This document shows positions 16,291-24,916 of a stretch of DNA of 64,000 bases, one piece after another; position 1 is the stretch's first letter; every line of letters begins with the position of its first letter. The position numbers and the translations under genes are program-made. Below the pieces are notes generated by a model. The model worked only from the letters and a program-made list of their open reading frames with translations. It did not search any database and was not told where the DNA came from. Location: NCBI GenBank assembly GCA_024405015.1, contig JAKSPE010000006.1, forward strand, positions 1 to 64,000, given 5' to 3'. This stretch comes from Sphaerochaetaceae bacterium (GTDB taxonomy: Bacteria > Spirochaetota > Spirochaetia > Sphaerochaetales > Sphaerochaetaceae).

Positions 16291-17082
16291 ATGAAGGAAA
16301 ATTTGATTTTTAAGGAAATTGAGACCTATATCTCAAATCTCAAGTTGTTAGTCGGAAAGCTTAACCCTATTGAAGGCAGAAAGAACAAGCTTATCATCAG
16401 AAATGACAAAGGAAAGGTCAGATACTATCTGAAGTGTATTAAAACAGGGAAGGAAAAGTATCTGTCCAGTTCAAAAGCGAATATCATCAAACAGTATGCA
16501 AGACTGGAATATGGTGATTGTCTCAGAAAAGAGGTTTCAACCCTGATACATGCCCTAGAAGGTTGTCTTAAACTCCTCAAGCCTTGCAAAGATCCAGACG
16601 ATGTCTATGAAAGTCTTCCCAAAGCACGAAAGGATTATGCAGGAAAGAAAGTATCCTTTGTTGATGTCTCCCAATGGTTGAAACGACCACCTTTCTTGAG
16701 AAAAGGATTCAAAAAAGATGACTCGGAAATCTATGCCATAAACGGAATGAGAGTAAGATCGAAAAGCGAAGCATTAATCATTCGAGTTCTGATTGAATTT
16801 GATATTCCATTTCTCTATGAATATCCAATCCATATCGATGGACAAGACATTTACCCGGATTTTCATATCTTGAATACAAGAACAGGAGAAGAGTTCCTTT
16901 ATGAACATTTCGGGCAAATGGATAATGCAGAATATGTTGAGAAGAGATTTCTTTGGAAACTCAAAGAATATTCAAAAGTTGGTATTGAACTTGGAAAGAA
17001 TCTTGTTGCAACTTATGAGACTCAGCATTCCCCATTAAATGAAGCCGAGCTTCGCCAGTTCGTCGAGAAACATTTTCTATGA
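16291..17082 (+). CDS. AT-rich gene for a PD-(D/E)XK nuclease-like protein
   Basis: A 263-residue basic protein whose base composition is clearly richer in A+T than its neighbours. The first 150 residues are Lys-rich and helical. Residues about 155-240 carry MRVRSKSEALIIRVL, FLYEYPI, YPDFHI and YEHFGQMDNAEY. This is the pattern of the PD-(D/E)XK-like domain found beside or fused to helicase IV-type proteins (Glu of SKSE, Asp of PDF, Glu of EHF). It lies divergent from vsr across the 42-bp array. A DNA-processing or defence role is inferred, and the composition suggests horizontal transfer. Confidence 0.7.
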   Translation: MKENLIFKEIETYISNLKLLVGKLNPIEGRKNKLIIRNDKGKVRYYLKCIKTGKEKYLSSSKANIIKQYARLEYGDCLRKEVSTLIHALEGCLKLLKPCKDPDDVYESLPKARKDYAGKKVSFVDVSQWLKRPPFLRKGFKKDDSEIYAINGMRVRSKSEALIIRVLIEFDIPFLYEYPIHIDGQDIYPDFHILNTRTGEEFLYEHFGQMDNAEYVEKRFLWKLKEYSKVGIELGKNLVATYETQHSPLNEAELRQFVEKHFL

Positions 17083-17174
17083 GAAGCCATGCCAGAAATA
17101 CAGGATTGTACTCTTGTATGTTCCACTTTTTACCACTATTTTTTCACTATTTTTTCACTATTTACCATGAACAC

Positions 17175-17212
17175 CAAAAGAAAAAGCCTTCCCCGCACTG
17201 CGAAGAAGGCTT
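17175..17212 (-). terminator. Intrinsic terminator of the sugar operon
   Basis: An 8-bp stem (17184-17191 with 17205-17212, AAGCCTTC/GAAGGCTT) is followed on the minus strand by TTTTCTTTTGG. It lies just past the stop of the permease gene. Confidence 0.8.
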
Positions 17213-17231
17213 GTTTGCAAAACCAAAGGGC

Positions 17232-18890
17232 TTACATCATGATTTCGCCATCCTTGGATACCTTGTTGAACAGAATCAGGGAGATGACTGTGAAGACGGA
17301 AACGACAGTGGCAAGAGCACAAGCTCTACCGTCTGTTGCGTTTGCGACAGCCTTGTAGACGGCGATGTTGAGGGTCTGTGTCTTTCTGGAATACAGCAGC
17401 ATGGATGAGGAAAGCTCTGTAATCAGTGTGACCCAGCTCATGATGGCTCCAGCGAAGATACCGTTGAACATCATTGGGATGGTGACCTTGACCAAAGTCT
17501 TGAACTTGCCAGCTCCGAGAGACTCAGCAGCCTCATCGATTGACAATGGAATCTGGGACAGGATAGCAACAGATGATCGGATGGTGTATGGGATTCTTCG
17601 GACACACATGGCGATAACCATGATTGCTGCAGTACCTACCAGAGGCATGTACTTGTTGTTGAATGCGAGAATCATGGAGATACCGACAACAGCACCTGGG
17701 ATGACGTAAGGAACCATGGAAAGAGTATCGATGGTTGCATTCAGAACGTTTCTGCGTCTTACGGTGAGGTAAGAGATCAGAATGGCAAGGACAATGATCA
17801 GAATCAGTGCAAGACCACAGATGGTGACGGTGTTCCAGATGGTGTTACCCATCTTCTTGAATACATGCTGATAGCTCTGCAGAGAGAAACCCTGCTGGAA
17901 GACCTCTCCACTGGAGTTTGTCTTTCGGAAGGAAAGGTAAACCAGATAGAGCTGTGGAAGAAGTGCGACAGCGACAAGACCATATCCATAGAGATGGATG
18001 AAGAAATTTGTCACAGGCTTTGCCTTCTTTCTCTCGACGTGGTTCATTGCACTCATGGAGAAGCTGTTCTTCTTTGTCAGATATCTCTGAACCAGGAAGA
18101 ACATCAGTGTGATGAGAATAGCAATGACAGCGATGGCTGCTGCGAAGTTGTGGTTGGTTCCCATTTCACCGACATACTCCTTGTAGATGATGACAGGGAA
18201 TGTTGTATAACCTTCTCCGATCATAAGAGGAGTTCCGAAGTCAGCAATGGATCTCATGAAGACCATGAGAGTTGCAGCAAGGATCGATGGCATACAAAGT
18301 GGAATGACGACGGTGAAGAATCTCTTGACGCCGCTGACACCCATGTTGGCTGAAGCCTCAAGAAGAGACTTGTCGACGTTCTTCATAGCACCGGAGACAT
18401 ACATGAACACCAATGGGAACAACTTCAGGGACAAGACCAGAAGGATTCCATTGAAACCGTAGATCGGCGGAATGGTAACACCTGTTAACGATTTTATCAG
18501 TTTGGTGATGACACCTGCTCGACCAAGAAGCTGGACCCATGCGTAGGCGCCGATGAACGGAGCGGACATGGACGACAGAATGATGAGCATCTGCAGAAGC
18601 TTTCGGCCCTTGATCTCGTACATGTTGTAGAAATAGGCCAAAGGAATGCCGAGCACCAGGGAGATAAGACAGGTGAACAGTGCAACCTTGAAGCTGTTGG
18701 TGAGCGTCCTGAAGTAATACGGCTGGCTGAAGAACTTGACGAAGTGCTTCATAGTAAGCTTTCCGGTCTTCTCATCAAGAACAGACTGGCTTACGATCTT
18801 CAGAAGCGGGTAAACCATGAAAAGCAGGTAAAGGACAAGCACTGCAAGACTTGCGATTACCCAGAAATCGAATTTTGCCTTCTTCTTCAT
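17232..18890 (-). CDS. ABC transporter permease, double-length FbpB/AfuB type
   Basis: A 552-residue membrane protein made of two fused permease halves of about six transmembrane helices each. Each half carries an EAA-type loop (LLEASANMGVSG at about 200 and DEAAESLGAGKF at about 470). ATG 18890 (MKKKAKFDF) is the real start; the longer frame overlaps the ATPase gene. It forms the channel of an importer with the ATPase and binding protein upstream. Sequence family alone would say ferric iron, but the operon is built around sugar-phosphate enzymes, as discussed for the AfuABC class. Last gene of the operon. Confidence 0.9.
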   Translation of the reverse strand: MKKKAKFDFWVIASLAVLVLYLLFMVYPLLKIVSQSVLDEKTGKLTMKHFVKFFSQPYYFRTLTNSFKVALFTCLISLVLGIPLAYFYNMYEIKGRKLLQMLIILSSMSAPFIGAYAWVQLLGRAGVITKLIKSLTGVTIPPIYGFNGILLVLSLKLFPLVFMYVSGAMKNVDKSLLEASANMGVSGVKRFFTVVIPLCMPSILAATLMVFMRSIADFGTPLMIGEGYTTFPVIIYKEYVGEMGTNHNFAAAIAVIAILITLMFFLVQRYLTKKNSFSMSAMNHVERKKAKPVTNFFIHLYGYGLVAVALLPQLYLVYLSFRKTNSSGEVFQQGFSLQSYQHVFKKMGNTIWNTVTICGLALILIIVLAILISYLTVRRRNVLNATIDTLSMVPYVIPGAVVGISMILAFNNKYMPLVGTAAIMVIAMCVRRIPYTIRSSVAILSQIPLSIDEAAESLGAGKFKTLVKVTIPMMFNGIFAGAIMSWVTLITELSSSMLLYSRKTQTLNIAVYKAVANATDGRACALATVVSVFTVISLILFNKVSKDGEIMM

Positions 18891-18897
18891 CCTAACC

Positions 18898-19986
18898 TCA
18901 CTTGACCAAAGTCTTCTCACCGTCTTCGGTGAATACGTTGATCTTCTCAGCCTTGACGACCATCTTGACCTCTGTGCCGTTCTCGATGATGTCATCGATC
19001 TGGGATTCCTGGATGATCTCGGCTCTTGTTCCATCGGAGAGTTCTACGACATAGTGGGTATTGAGTCCGAGGAATGTGCTGTACAGAACCTTACCTGTGA
19101 GGCTGCCGCCTTCAGATGTGGTATCGATGACAAGCTCTTCCGGTCTGACGGAAACACAGACCTTCTGGCCGTCGGTGACGTCTGTGAGGTTGTCCATCTT
19201 AACAGTGTAGCCGTTGTTGAAGACGATGCACTTCTCTGCTCCGCTAACCTTGACGATTGCATCCATGAGGTTTGTGCGACCGATGAAGGTTGCGACGAAT
19301 CTGTTTGCTGGTCTCTGGTACAGAGCCTTAGGAGTTCCGATCTGCTGGATGACACCAAGGTTCATGACAGCGATTCTGTCGGAGACTGCCATAGCCTCTT
19401 CCTGGTCGTGTGTGACGTAGACAGTTGTGATGCCGAGTCTGTTCTGGATCTCCTTGATGGCAGTTCTCATCTCGACTCTGAGCTTTGCATCGAGGTTTGA
19501 CAGTGGCTCGTCCATGAGAAGGACTTCCGGCTCAATGGCAAGGGCTCTGGCAAGAGCGACTCTCTGCTGCTGTCCACCAGAGAGCTTCTCTGGAAGGCGA
19601 TCTGCATACTCATCAATCTTCATCAATGCCATGAACTCGTCTGTCTTGGCCTTTATCTGGTCTTTTGGAAGCTTCTTGTTCTTAAGTCCAAAAGCAACGT
19701 TCTTTCTTACAGTAAGGTGTGGAAAGATTGCATAGTTCTGGAACACCATACCGATGTTTCTCTTGGAAGGGTCCAGATCATTGATCAGACGCTCGCCGAA
19801 GTAGAACTTTCCACCTTCGATTGAGTTGAAGCCTGCAATCATTCTAAGCAGAGTTGTCTTTCCACAACCTGAAGGTCCCAAAAGTGTGAAGAACTCACCT
19901 GGCTGGATCTCCAAGGACAAATCTGGAATGGCGACAAAATCGCCGTATTTCTTTACTGCATCATTAATTGTAATTCTAACATCCAT
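18898..19986 (-). CDS. ABC importer ATPase, FbpC/AfuC/PotA type
   Basis: A 362-residue ATPase. Walker A is GPSGCGKTT (about 39), the Q-loop lies in VFQNYAIFPHLTV, the signature is LSGGQQQRVALARAL (about 140), Walker B is VLLMDEPLSNLD and the switch is VTHDQEEAM. Residues about 240-360 form a TOBE regulatory domain, as in sugar, iron and polyamine importers. It is 7 nt ahead of the permease start and 110 nt after the binding-protein gene, with a hairpin between that probably lowers its expression relative to the binding protein. Confidence 0.93.
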   Translation of the reverse strand: MDVRITINDAVKKYGDFVAIPDLSLEIQPGEFFTLLGPSGCGKTTLLRMIAGFNSIEGGKFYFGERLINDLDPSKRNIGMVFQNYAIFPHLTVRKNVAFGLKNKKLPKDQIKAKTDEFMALMKIDEYADRLPEKLSGGQQQRVALARALAIEPEVLLMDEPLSNLDAKLRVEMRTAIKEIQNRLGITTVYVTHDQEEAMAVSDRIAVMNLGVIQQIGTPKALYQRPANRFVATFIGRTNLMDAIVKVSGAEKCIVFNNGYTVKMDNLTDVTDGQKVCVSVRPEELVIDTTSEGGSLTGKVLYSTFLGLNTHYVVELSDGTRAEIIQESQIDDIIENGTEVKMVVKAEKINVFTEDGEKTLVK

Positions 19987-20048
19987 AATTGTTACAACTC
20001 CGCTGTTTTCTTAATAGTTTTTTTCAATGCCTAAAATGTGAAATAGTC

Positions 20049-20082
20049 AAAAGTGGCCCCAAAAAGCCTTGGGGCCACAAAA
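20049..20082 (-). terminator. Intercistronic hairpin, partial terminator
   Basis: An 8-bp GC stem (GTGGCCCC 20053-20060 with GGGGCCAC 20071-20078) is followed on the minus strand by TTTTGACT. It sits between the binding-protein and ATPase genes, where such hairpins commonly keep the binding protein in excess. Confidence 0.75.
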
Positions 20083-20096
20083 CATCTCAAACGGGA

Positions 20097-21152
20097 TTAG
20101 TTCTTGCCGTACTTTGCCCAGTACTCGTTCCACTTCTCCTTGATTTCTGCTGTGTGCTCAACGAAAGCCTCTGTGTCAGCAACCTTGACGACGATTGTGT
20201 CCATGTCAACCATGTACTTTGTAGCGTCTGCTTCAGAGACGAACTTGGAAGTTGAAGCTGGTCTAGCAGCTGCATCGAGGTAAGTCTGCTGTCCTTCGTC
20301 TGACTGGAGGAAGTCCATGAAGAGCTTTGCGTTCTCAAGGTTCTTAGCACCCTTGATGATTGCAGATGCGAAACCGACAGATGTTGTACCTTCCTCCCAG
20401 AAGACCATGTGAGAACCTGTGGAACCTGCTGCGAAGAGCTTAGCGATAGCTGGCTCATAGGAGAGACCGACTGTGTACTCACCAGCGATTGTTGACTTGC
20501 CAGGGATGGAAGATGAGCTGACGACTACGAGACCATTCTGCATGAGCTTAGCAATGTAGTCCCAAGCTGCTGGGCTATCCCAACCACCGAAGTCTGTAAG
20601 AAGGCACTGGAGGTTGTTCCATGCGGAAGAGGAAGCAGTTGGGTCAGCTGTGACGATCTTGCCATAGAGAGCTGGGTCGAGAAGAGAATTCCAACCTGTG
20701 ACCTTGACGCCAGCCTCAGCCTCGAGAGCATCGTTGACGATGAGAACTGGGAGCTGAACATCGTGGAATGTGAGCTTACCAGTTGAGTTGTTGTAACCAG
20801 CCTGCATCTTTGCATCGTTAGCGGAAACATATGTCTCGAAGAGGTCACCCATTGTCTGGAGGTCAACCATCTGAAGTCCACCGAACATTGCGTCAGCCTG
20901 TGGGTTTGCTGCTTCAGCTGCGATTCTTGCCTTTGTCTCACCAGCACCAGCGTAGACATAGTCAACTGTGATGTTTGGATAAAGCTCATTGAACTTTGCG
21001 ATAGCGACATCGTAGTGTGCCTGGCTTACTGTTGTGTAAAGGATGAGCTCACCGGATGGCTCGTTTGACTTTGCTGCCTCAGGGGCTGCCTGTGCGAAAA
21101 TGGCTGTGATTGCAACCAAAGCGATAAGTGCGATACTTAATGCTTTCTTCAT
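20097..21152 (-). CDS. Periplasmic substrate-binding protein, FbpA/AfuA type
   Basis: A 351-residue secreted protein. The signal peptide ends near AQA (residue 22), with no lipobox. Opening strand LILYTTVSQAHYDVAIAKF, YAGAGETKARIAAEA and TADPTASSSAW follow the layout of the iron(III)/sugar-phosphate binding cluster, and VGLSYEPAIAKL is the hinge-side loop. The neighbours (aldolase, transketolase, PfkB kinase) favour a phosphorylated or free sugar as ligand rather than iron, by comparison with AfuA, which binds sugar phosphates. That ligand is inference. An SD (AAGGAG) is present, and the gene starts 32 nt after the kinase stop. Confidence 0.87.
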   Translation of the reverse strand: MKKALSIALIALVAITAIFAQAAPEAAKSNEPSGELILYTTVSQAHYDVAIAKFNELYPNITVDYVYAGAGETKARIAAEAANPQADAMFGGLQMVDLQTMGDLFETYVSANDAKMQAGYNNSTGKLTFHDVQLPVLIVNDALEAEAGVKVTGWNSLLDPALYGKIVTADPTASSSAWNNLQCLLTDFGGWDSPAAWDYIAKLMQNGLVVVSSSSIPGKSTIAGEYTVGLSYEPAIAKLFAAGSTGSHMVFWEEGTTSVGFASAIIKGAKNLENAKLFMDFLQSDEGQQTYLDAAARPASTSKFVSEADATKYMVDMDTIVVKVADTEAFVEHTAEIKEKWNEYWAKYGKN

Positions 21153-21184
21153 TTTTTACTCCTTTTTATCTACACATCGTGTAG

Positions 21185-22099
21185 TTATTCACGAATCATC
21201 TTCAGAACCGTCTCCCTTGTCGGGATTCCAGCTCTGCCACCAGGCATTGCACACTTACAGCATGCAGTTGCGCTGGCGAATCTGATGCATGTCTCAAGGT
21301 CCATGCCTGACACATAGGCGTTCAGGAACGAACCGTGGAACACATCGCCACATCCGGTGGTATCCACCACCTTCTGTGCCTTGTAGCTTGGGAAGTTCAC
21401 GACCTTCCCGTCGATGACGAACTTGCTTCCCTTGTCGCCCAGGGTGCATCCGATGATGCTCTTATGTCCCCAGGTTGCCATTTCCAGCAAAGCCTCGTCA
21501 TAGGTTTCCTTTCCGCTTACGCGCAAAGGATATTTGGCGTTCATGATCAGGATGTCAGCCAAGGTTGCCAGAGCCTTGTTCTTCTCGTTGTCCTTCTGCA
21601 TGGAGCAGCCGTCCAGCGAAACCAAAGTTCCATACTCCTTGGCGATTCTTGCAGCATTGATGGCATTCTCATAATGGGTTCCATCAAGATGAAGAATCTT
21701 CGCATCTCTGATGACGTCCTTCAGTCCCTGGTCCCAGGTGATCGGTGGATTGAAGTCCCGCTGTGGGAACTTGGTCCTTGAACCGCTCTCCGGGTTGACC
21801 ATCACGATGGACTCAAGTCCGTAACAGTCGTCTCTTCTGACCATGTAGTCAGTACAGACACCGTCTTCCTTGAACTGTCTGACAACCTCATCAGACATCA
21901 TGTCGTTTCCGATGTTTCCGATGAAGGCGCATGGAACACCAAGCCTGGCCACTGCGACCAGTGCTGTTGCGACTGCACCTCCACCCTGAATCACTCTGGA
22001 GGTTATGTGAGTTGAACTGTCTTCCACCGGGAAGTCCTCAACCATGCAGATTTTATCCACACAGCCATATCCCACTCCCACAATCTGAAACTTATCCAA
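21185..22099 (-). CDS. PfkB-family carbohydrate kinase
   Basis: A 304-residue ribokinase-fold enzyme. GGGAVATALVAVARLG near residue 40 is the first signature. DTTGCGDVFHGSFLNAYVSG near 245 is the second, with the catalytic base Asp in GCGD (usually GAGD) and the anion hole around it. It sits between the transketolase and the binding-protein genes, 9 nt after the former. It probably phosphorylates the sugar or a breakdown product handled by this operon; which one cannot be read from sequence. Confidence 0.9.
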   Translation of the reverse strand: MDKFQIVGVGYGCVDKICMVEDFPVEDSSTHITSRVIQGGGAVATALVAVARLGVPCAFIGNIGNDMMSDEVVRQFKEDGVCTDYMVRRDDCYGLESIVMVNPESGSRTKFPQRDFNPPITWDQGLKDVIRDAKILHLDGTHYENAINAARIAKEYGTLVSLDGCSMQKDNEKNKALATLADILIMNAKYPLRVSGKETYDEALLEMATWGHKSIIGCTLGDKGSKFVIDGKVVNFPSYKAQKVVDTTGCGDVFHGSFLNAYVSGMDLETCIRFASATACCKCAMPGGRAGIPTRETVLKMIRE

Positions 22100-22108
22100 A
22101 ACGACCTC

Positions 22109-23047
22109 TTACCTTCTGTAAAGTTCCATTGCCTTGGCGGCAATGTTCTCTTTTGTGATGCCATAAGCCTCAAGAAGCTCTGCTGTTGCACCTGACTGAC
22201 CGAAGCGGTCCTCAATTGCGACATAGGACATCTTGATGCCATCCTCTTCCACCAATGAACTGGCAACAGCCTCTGTCAGGCCGCAAACCATGTTGGACTC
22301 TTCACAGACCAGGACCTTTCCACCGCATGCTCTGACTTCACGGATGATTCCGTCCTTGTCAAACGGCTTGATGGTATGGACATTGACAAGTGATGCATTT
22401 ACGCCATTTGCCTTGAGAATCTCAAGAGCCTGGTTTGCAAGACATGTCATCATACCAGATGCCACAATGCAGAGATCCTTGCCCTCAGCGAGTGTCTGGA
22501 TCTTGCCAAGCTCGATCTTGTCATCGAGACTTGTGATGTTCTCCATCGGCTCACGGGAGGTTCTGATATAGACAGGGCCTTTGTGCTCATATGCCATCTT
22601 TGCGATAAGTCTTGCCTGGTTTCCGTCACATGGCTGAAGAACAACCATGTTTGGCAGAGAACGCATGACACCGATATCCTCAACGCACTGGTGGCTTCCG
22701 CCATCACCGGCAGCTGTGATACCGCCATGGCTTCCGACGATCTTCACATTCAACTTGGAATAGGCAACGCCATTTCGGATGATCTCAAAAGCACGACCGG
22801 TTGCGAATACTGCCATAGAGGCACAGAAAGGAACGATTCCGACCTTGCTGAGTCCTGCAGAGATACCAACCATGTTCTGCTCTGCGATACCGACGTCGAT
22901 GTATCTTTCAGGGATTGCCTTCTGGAAAGCGACGGAACCTGTTGTCTTTGCAAGGTCTGCATCCAGGGCATAAATGTCCTGATGCTCCTTGGCAAGTTCA
23001 ACCAGACCTTCATAGAAACCGAATCTTGTAGCTTCCTTATTTGCCAT
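22109..23047 (-). CDS. Transketolase, C-terminal subunit
   Basis: A 312-residue protein matching the pyrimidine-binding and C-terminal domains of transketolase. DADLAKTTGSVAF, the YIDVGIAEQNMVGISAGL block with the Glu that activates thiamine diphosphate, and GSHGGITAAGDGGSHQ are characteristic; GKVLVCEESNMVCGL marks the last domain. ATG 23047 overlaps the end of the N-terminal subunit gene by 11 nt, so the halves are made together. With the aldolase this gives a non-oxidative pentose-phosphate module. Confidence 0.93.
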   Translation of the reverse strand: MANKEATRFGFYEGLVELAKEHQDIYALDADLAKTTGSVAFQKAIPERYIDVGIAEQNMVGISAGLSKVGIVPFCASMAVFATGRAFEIIRNGVAYSKLNVKIVGSHGGITAAGDGGSHQCVEDIGVMRSLPNMVVLQPCDGNQARLIAKMAYEHKGPVYIRTSREPMENITSLDDKIELGKIQTLAEGKDLCIVASGMMTCLANQALEILKANGVNASLVNVHTIKPFDKDGIIREVRACGGKVLVCEESNMVCGLTEAVASSLVEEDGIKMSYVAIEDRFGQSGATAELLEAYGITKENIAAKAMELYRR

Positions 23048-23855
23048 ATTCGACCCCCAGTTCCTTATAGGCTGCGGCAATCTCATCACCGGCAGGAAGT
23101 GCTCCATGCCATTTGATACCGTTCTCCATGAAGGAGACGCCCTTACCCTTGATTGTGTTTGCGACGATACAATGAGGCTTTCCTTCATAAGTCTTGTCCA
23201 ATGCCTCAAAGATCTGTGCGAAATCATGACCATCGATGGAATCGACTGCAAAGTTAAAGCTCTTGAGCTTCTCCTCTACGCTATCCAGAGGGTTTGTGTT
23301 CTCTGTGAAGTCAGACAGCTGGAGTCTGTTACGGTCAATGATGACAGTCAGGTTATCAAGTCCAAATGCATTGGCAGCCATGAAAGCTTCCCAGCAGATT
23401 CCTTCCTGAAGCTCTCCGTCACCTGTGATGACATAGACCTTCTCACTTCTTCCCTGCTTCTTGAGACCAAGAGCAATACCTGTGGCGATGCTCAGTCCCT
23501 GACCGAGAGAACCGGAGCTGCTGTCCAGACCAGGACACTTGCTTGAATCAGGATGGCCCTGGAATGGGCTCTTATAGCGTCTGAGAGTATCCTTTGCCTC
23601 CTTTGGGGCAAAACCGATATCCATGAGAACTGCATAGAGAATTGGGTTTGCATGACCCTTTGAGAGAACGAATCGGTCTCTATTCGGATCATCCGCACCT
23701 GTTCCAAGATTCATCTTATCGTAGTAAAGGGCTGTCAGAAGCTCTGCAATGGAATAGGAACCGCCAACATGGCCGGAACCTGCCTTGAGAATCATATCCA
23801 AGGTATCCACTCTGAGCTGTCTTGCCTTTTCCTTAAGGAAATCAAAATCTCTCAT
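23037..23855 (-). CDS. Transketolase, N-terminal subunit
   Basis: A 272-residue protein matching the thiamine-diphosphate-binding half of transketolase. SGHVGGSYSIAELL near residue 28, KGHANP near 70 and the cofactor motif GDGELQEGICWEAF near 145, followed by NRLQLSDFTE, are all typical. It pairs with the C-terminal subunit encoded by the overlapping gene. Split transketolases are common in bacteria. It lies 21 nt downstream of the aldolase gene. Confidence 0.93.
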   Translation of the reverse strand: MRDFDFLKEKARQLRVDTLDMILKAGSGHVGGSYSIAELLTALYYDKMNLGTGADDPNRDRFVLSKGHANPILYAVLMDIGFAPKEAKDTLRRYKSPFQGHPDSSKCPGLDSSSGSLGQGLSIATGIALGLKKQGRSEKVYVITGDGELQEGICWEAFMAANAFGLDNLTVIIDRNRLQLSDFTENTNPLDSVEEKLKSFNFAVDSIDGHDFAQIFEALDKTYEGKPHCIVANTIKGKGVSFMENGIKWHGALPAGDEIAAAYKELGVEYGK

Positions 23856-23876
23856 CAGATTACTCCATTAGCCCAA

Positions 23877-24743
23877 TCAAGCCTTTCCGATGCTTCCGAA
23901 AAGCTCCATCTTCTTGATGCACATTGCCTTTGTTGCCTCGAGACCAGGTGCCAGGACAGCTCTAGGTGTGAAGCCCTTGCTTTCCTTGTCCTTACCCTCT
24001 TCGAAGTACTTTCTTGTAGCCTCTGTGAATGCAATCTGGCATTCTGTGTTGACGTTGATCTTTGCAACGCCCTTGGAGATGGCTTCTCTGATCTGGTCAG
24101 CAGGAATGAGTGAACCACCATGGAGAACCAGTGGGAGATCACCAATCTGAGCCTTGATGTTTGCCAGAACGTCAAAATGCAGGCCTTCCCAGTCTGCAGG
24201 ATACTTTCCGTGGATGTTACCGATACCAGCTGCAAGGAAATCGATTCCAAGATCAGCGATCATTCTGCACTGGTTAGGATCAGCACACTCACCTCTTGAG
24301 ATGCGGCCGTCCTCCTCTCCACCGATTCCACCGACCTCAGCCTCAACGCTGATGCCCTTTGCATGTGCAAGTCTTACGACTTCCTTTGTCTTTTCGATAT
24401 TCTCTGCGATAGGAAGAGATGAACCGTCGAACATAACAGATGAGAATCCGTTCTCGATTGCATCCAAGGCCTCTGAATATTTGCCGTGGTCGACATGAAG
24501 AGCGACAGGAACTGTGATGTCAAGGAAATTGACGAAACCCTGAACCATGTCAGTGATTGTGCGATAGCCGCCCATGTACTTGGCAGTTCCGCCAGAGACA
24601 CCAAGGATAATTGGAGACTTGGTCTCCTGTGCAGCGAGAAGGAAAGCTCTTACGCTCTCCATGTTGTTGAGATTGAAATGTCCAACTGCATAATGTCCTC
24701 TGACGGCATCATCCAGCATTTCTTTTGCAGAAACAAGCTTCAT
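23877..24743 (-). CDS. Class II fructose-bisphosphate aldolase family protein
   Basis: A 288-residue zinc-dependent aldolase. Zinc-site residues are seen in ALHVDHGK (about 82), GIGNIHGKYP (about 180) and VLHGGSLIP (about 208); VEAEVGGIGGEEDG and KINVNTECQIAF (about 232) bind the phosphate side. It is the first gene of the operon and faces the DeoR gene. It may cleave fructose-1,6-bisphosphate or another ketose phosphate such as tagatose or sedoheptulose bisphosphate. A strong SD (AGGAGG) precedes ATG. Confidence 0.92.
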   Translation of the reverse strand: MKLVSAKEMLDDAVRGHYAVGHFNLNNMESVRAFLLAAQETKSPIILGVSGGTAKYMGGYRTITDMVQGFVNFLDITVPVALHVDHGKYSEALDAIENGFSSVMFDGSSLPIAENIEKTKEVVRLAHAKGISVEAEVGGIGGEEDGRISRGECADPNQCRMIADLGIDFLAAGIGNIHGKYPADWEGLHFDVLANIKAQIGDLPLVLHGGSLIPADQIREAISKGVAKINVNTECQIAFTEATRKYFEEGKDKESKGFTPRAVLAPGLEATKAMCIKKMELFGSIGKA

Positions 24744-24916
24744 AATATATAAGCCTCCTAGTTACCACCTTACAACGTGAATTTTCAGAAGTAAAGAATT
24801 ATTTTTACATTTTTTTGATAAGTTTTTTTCTTATTTTTGCAAGTTTCAACCTATAATTTGCATATTTTATGATAATTTGCCTTTATTTCCCTGTAAAATG
24901 CCACTATAATCAGGCT
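24744..24916. promoter_or_regulatory. Divergent control region of the sugar operon and its regulator
   Basis: A 173-bp AT-rich stretch between the aldolase and DeoR genes. ATAATTTGC occurs twice in direct orientation (24853-24861 and 24872-24880), 19 nt apart, and is a candidate operator. TATAAT at 24905-24910 lies 6 nt before the DeoR ATG at 24917, implying a leaderless regulator mRNA. No clear -35 is seen for it. Confidence 0.55.

Noticed and set aside
17232..21152. Ferric iron transporter FbpABC
   Set aside because: Family resemblance is real, but the operon partners are sugar-phosphate enzymes and a DeoR regulator. An AfuABC-like role fits better, though iron is not excluded.
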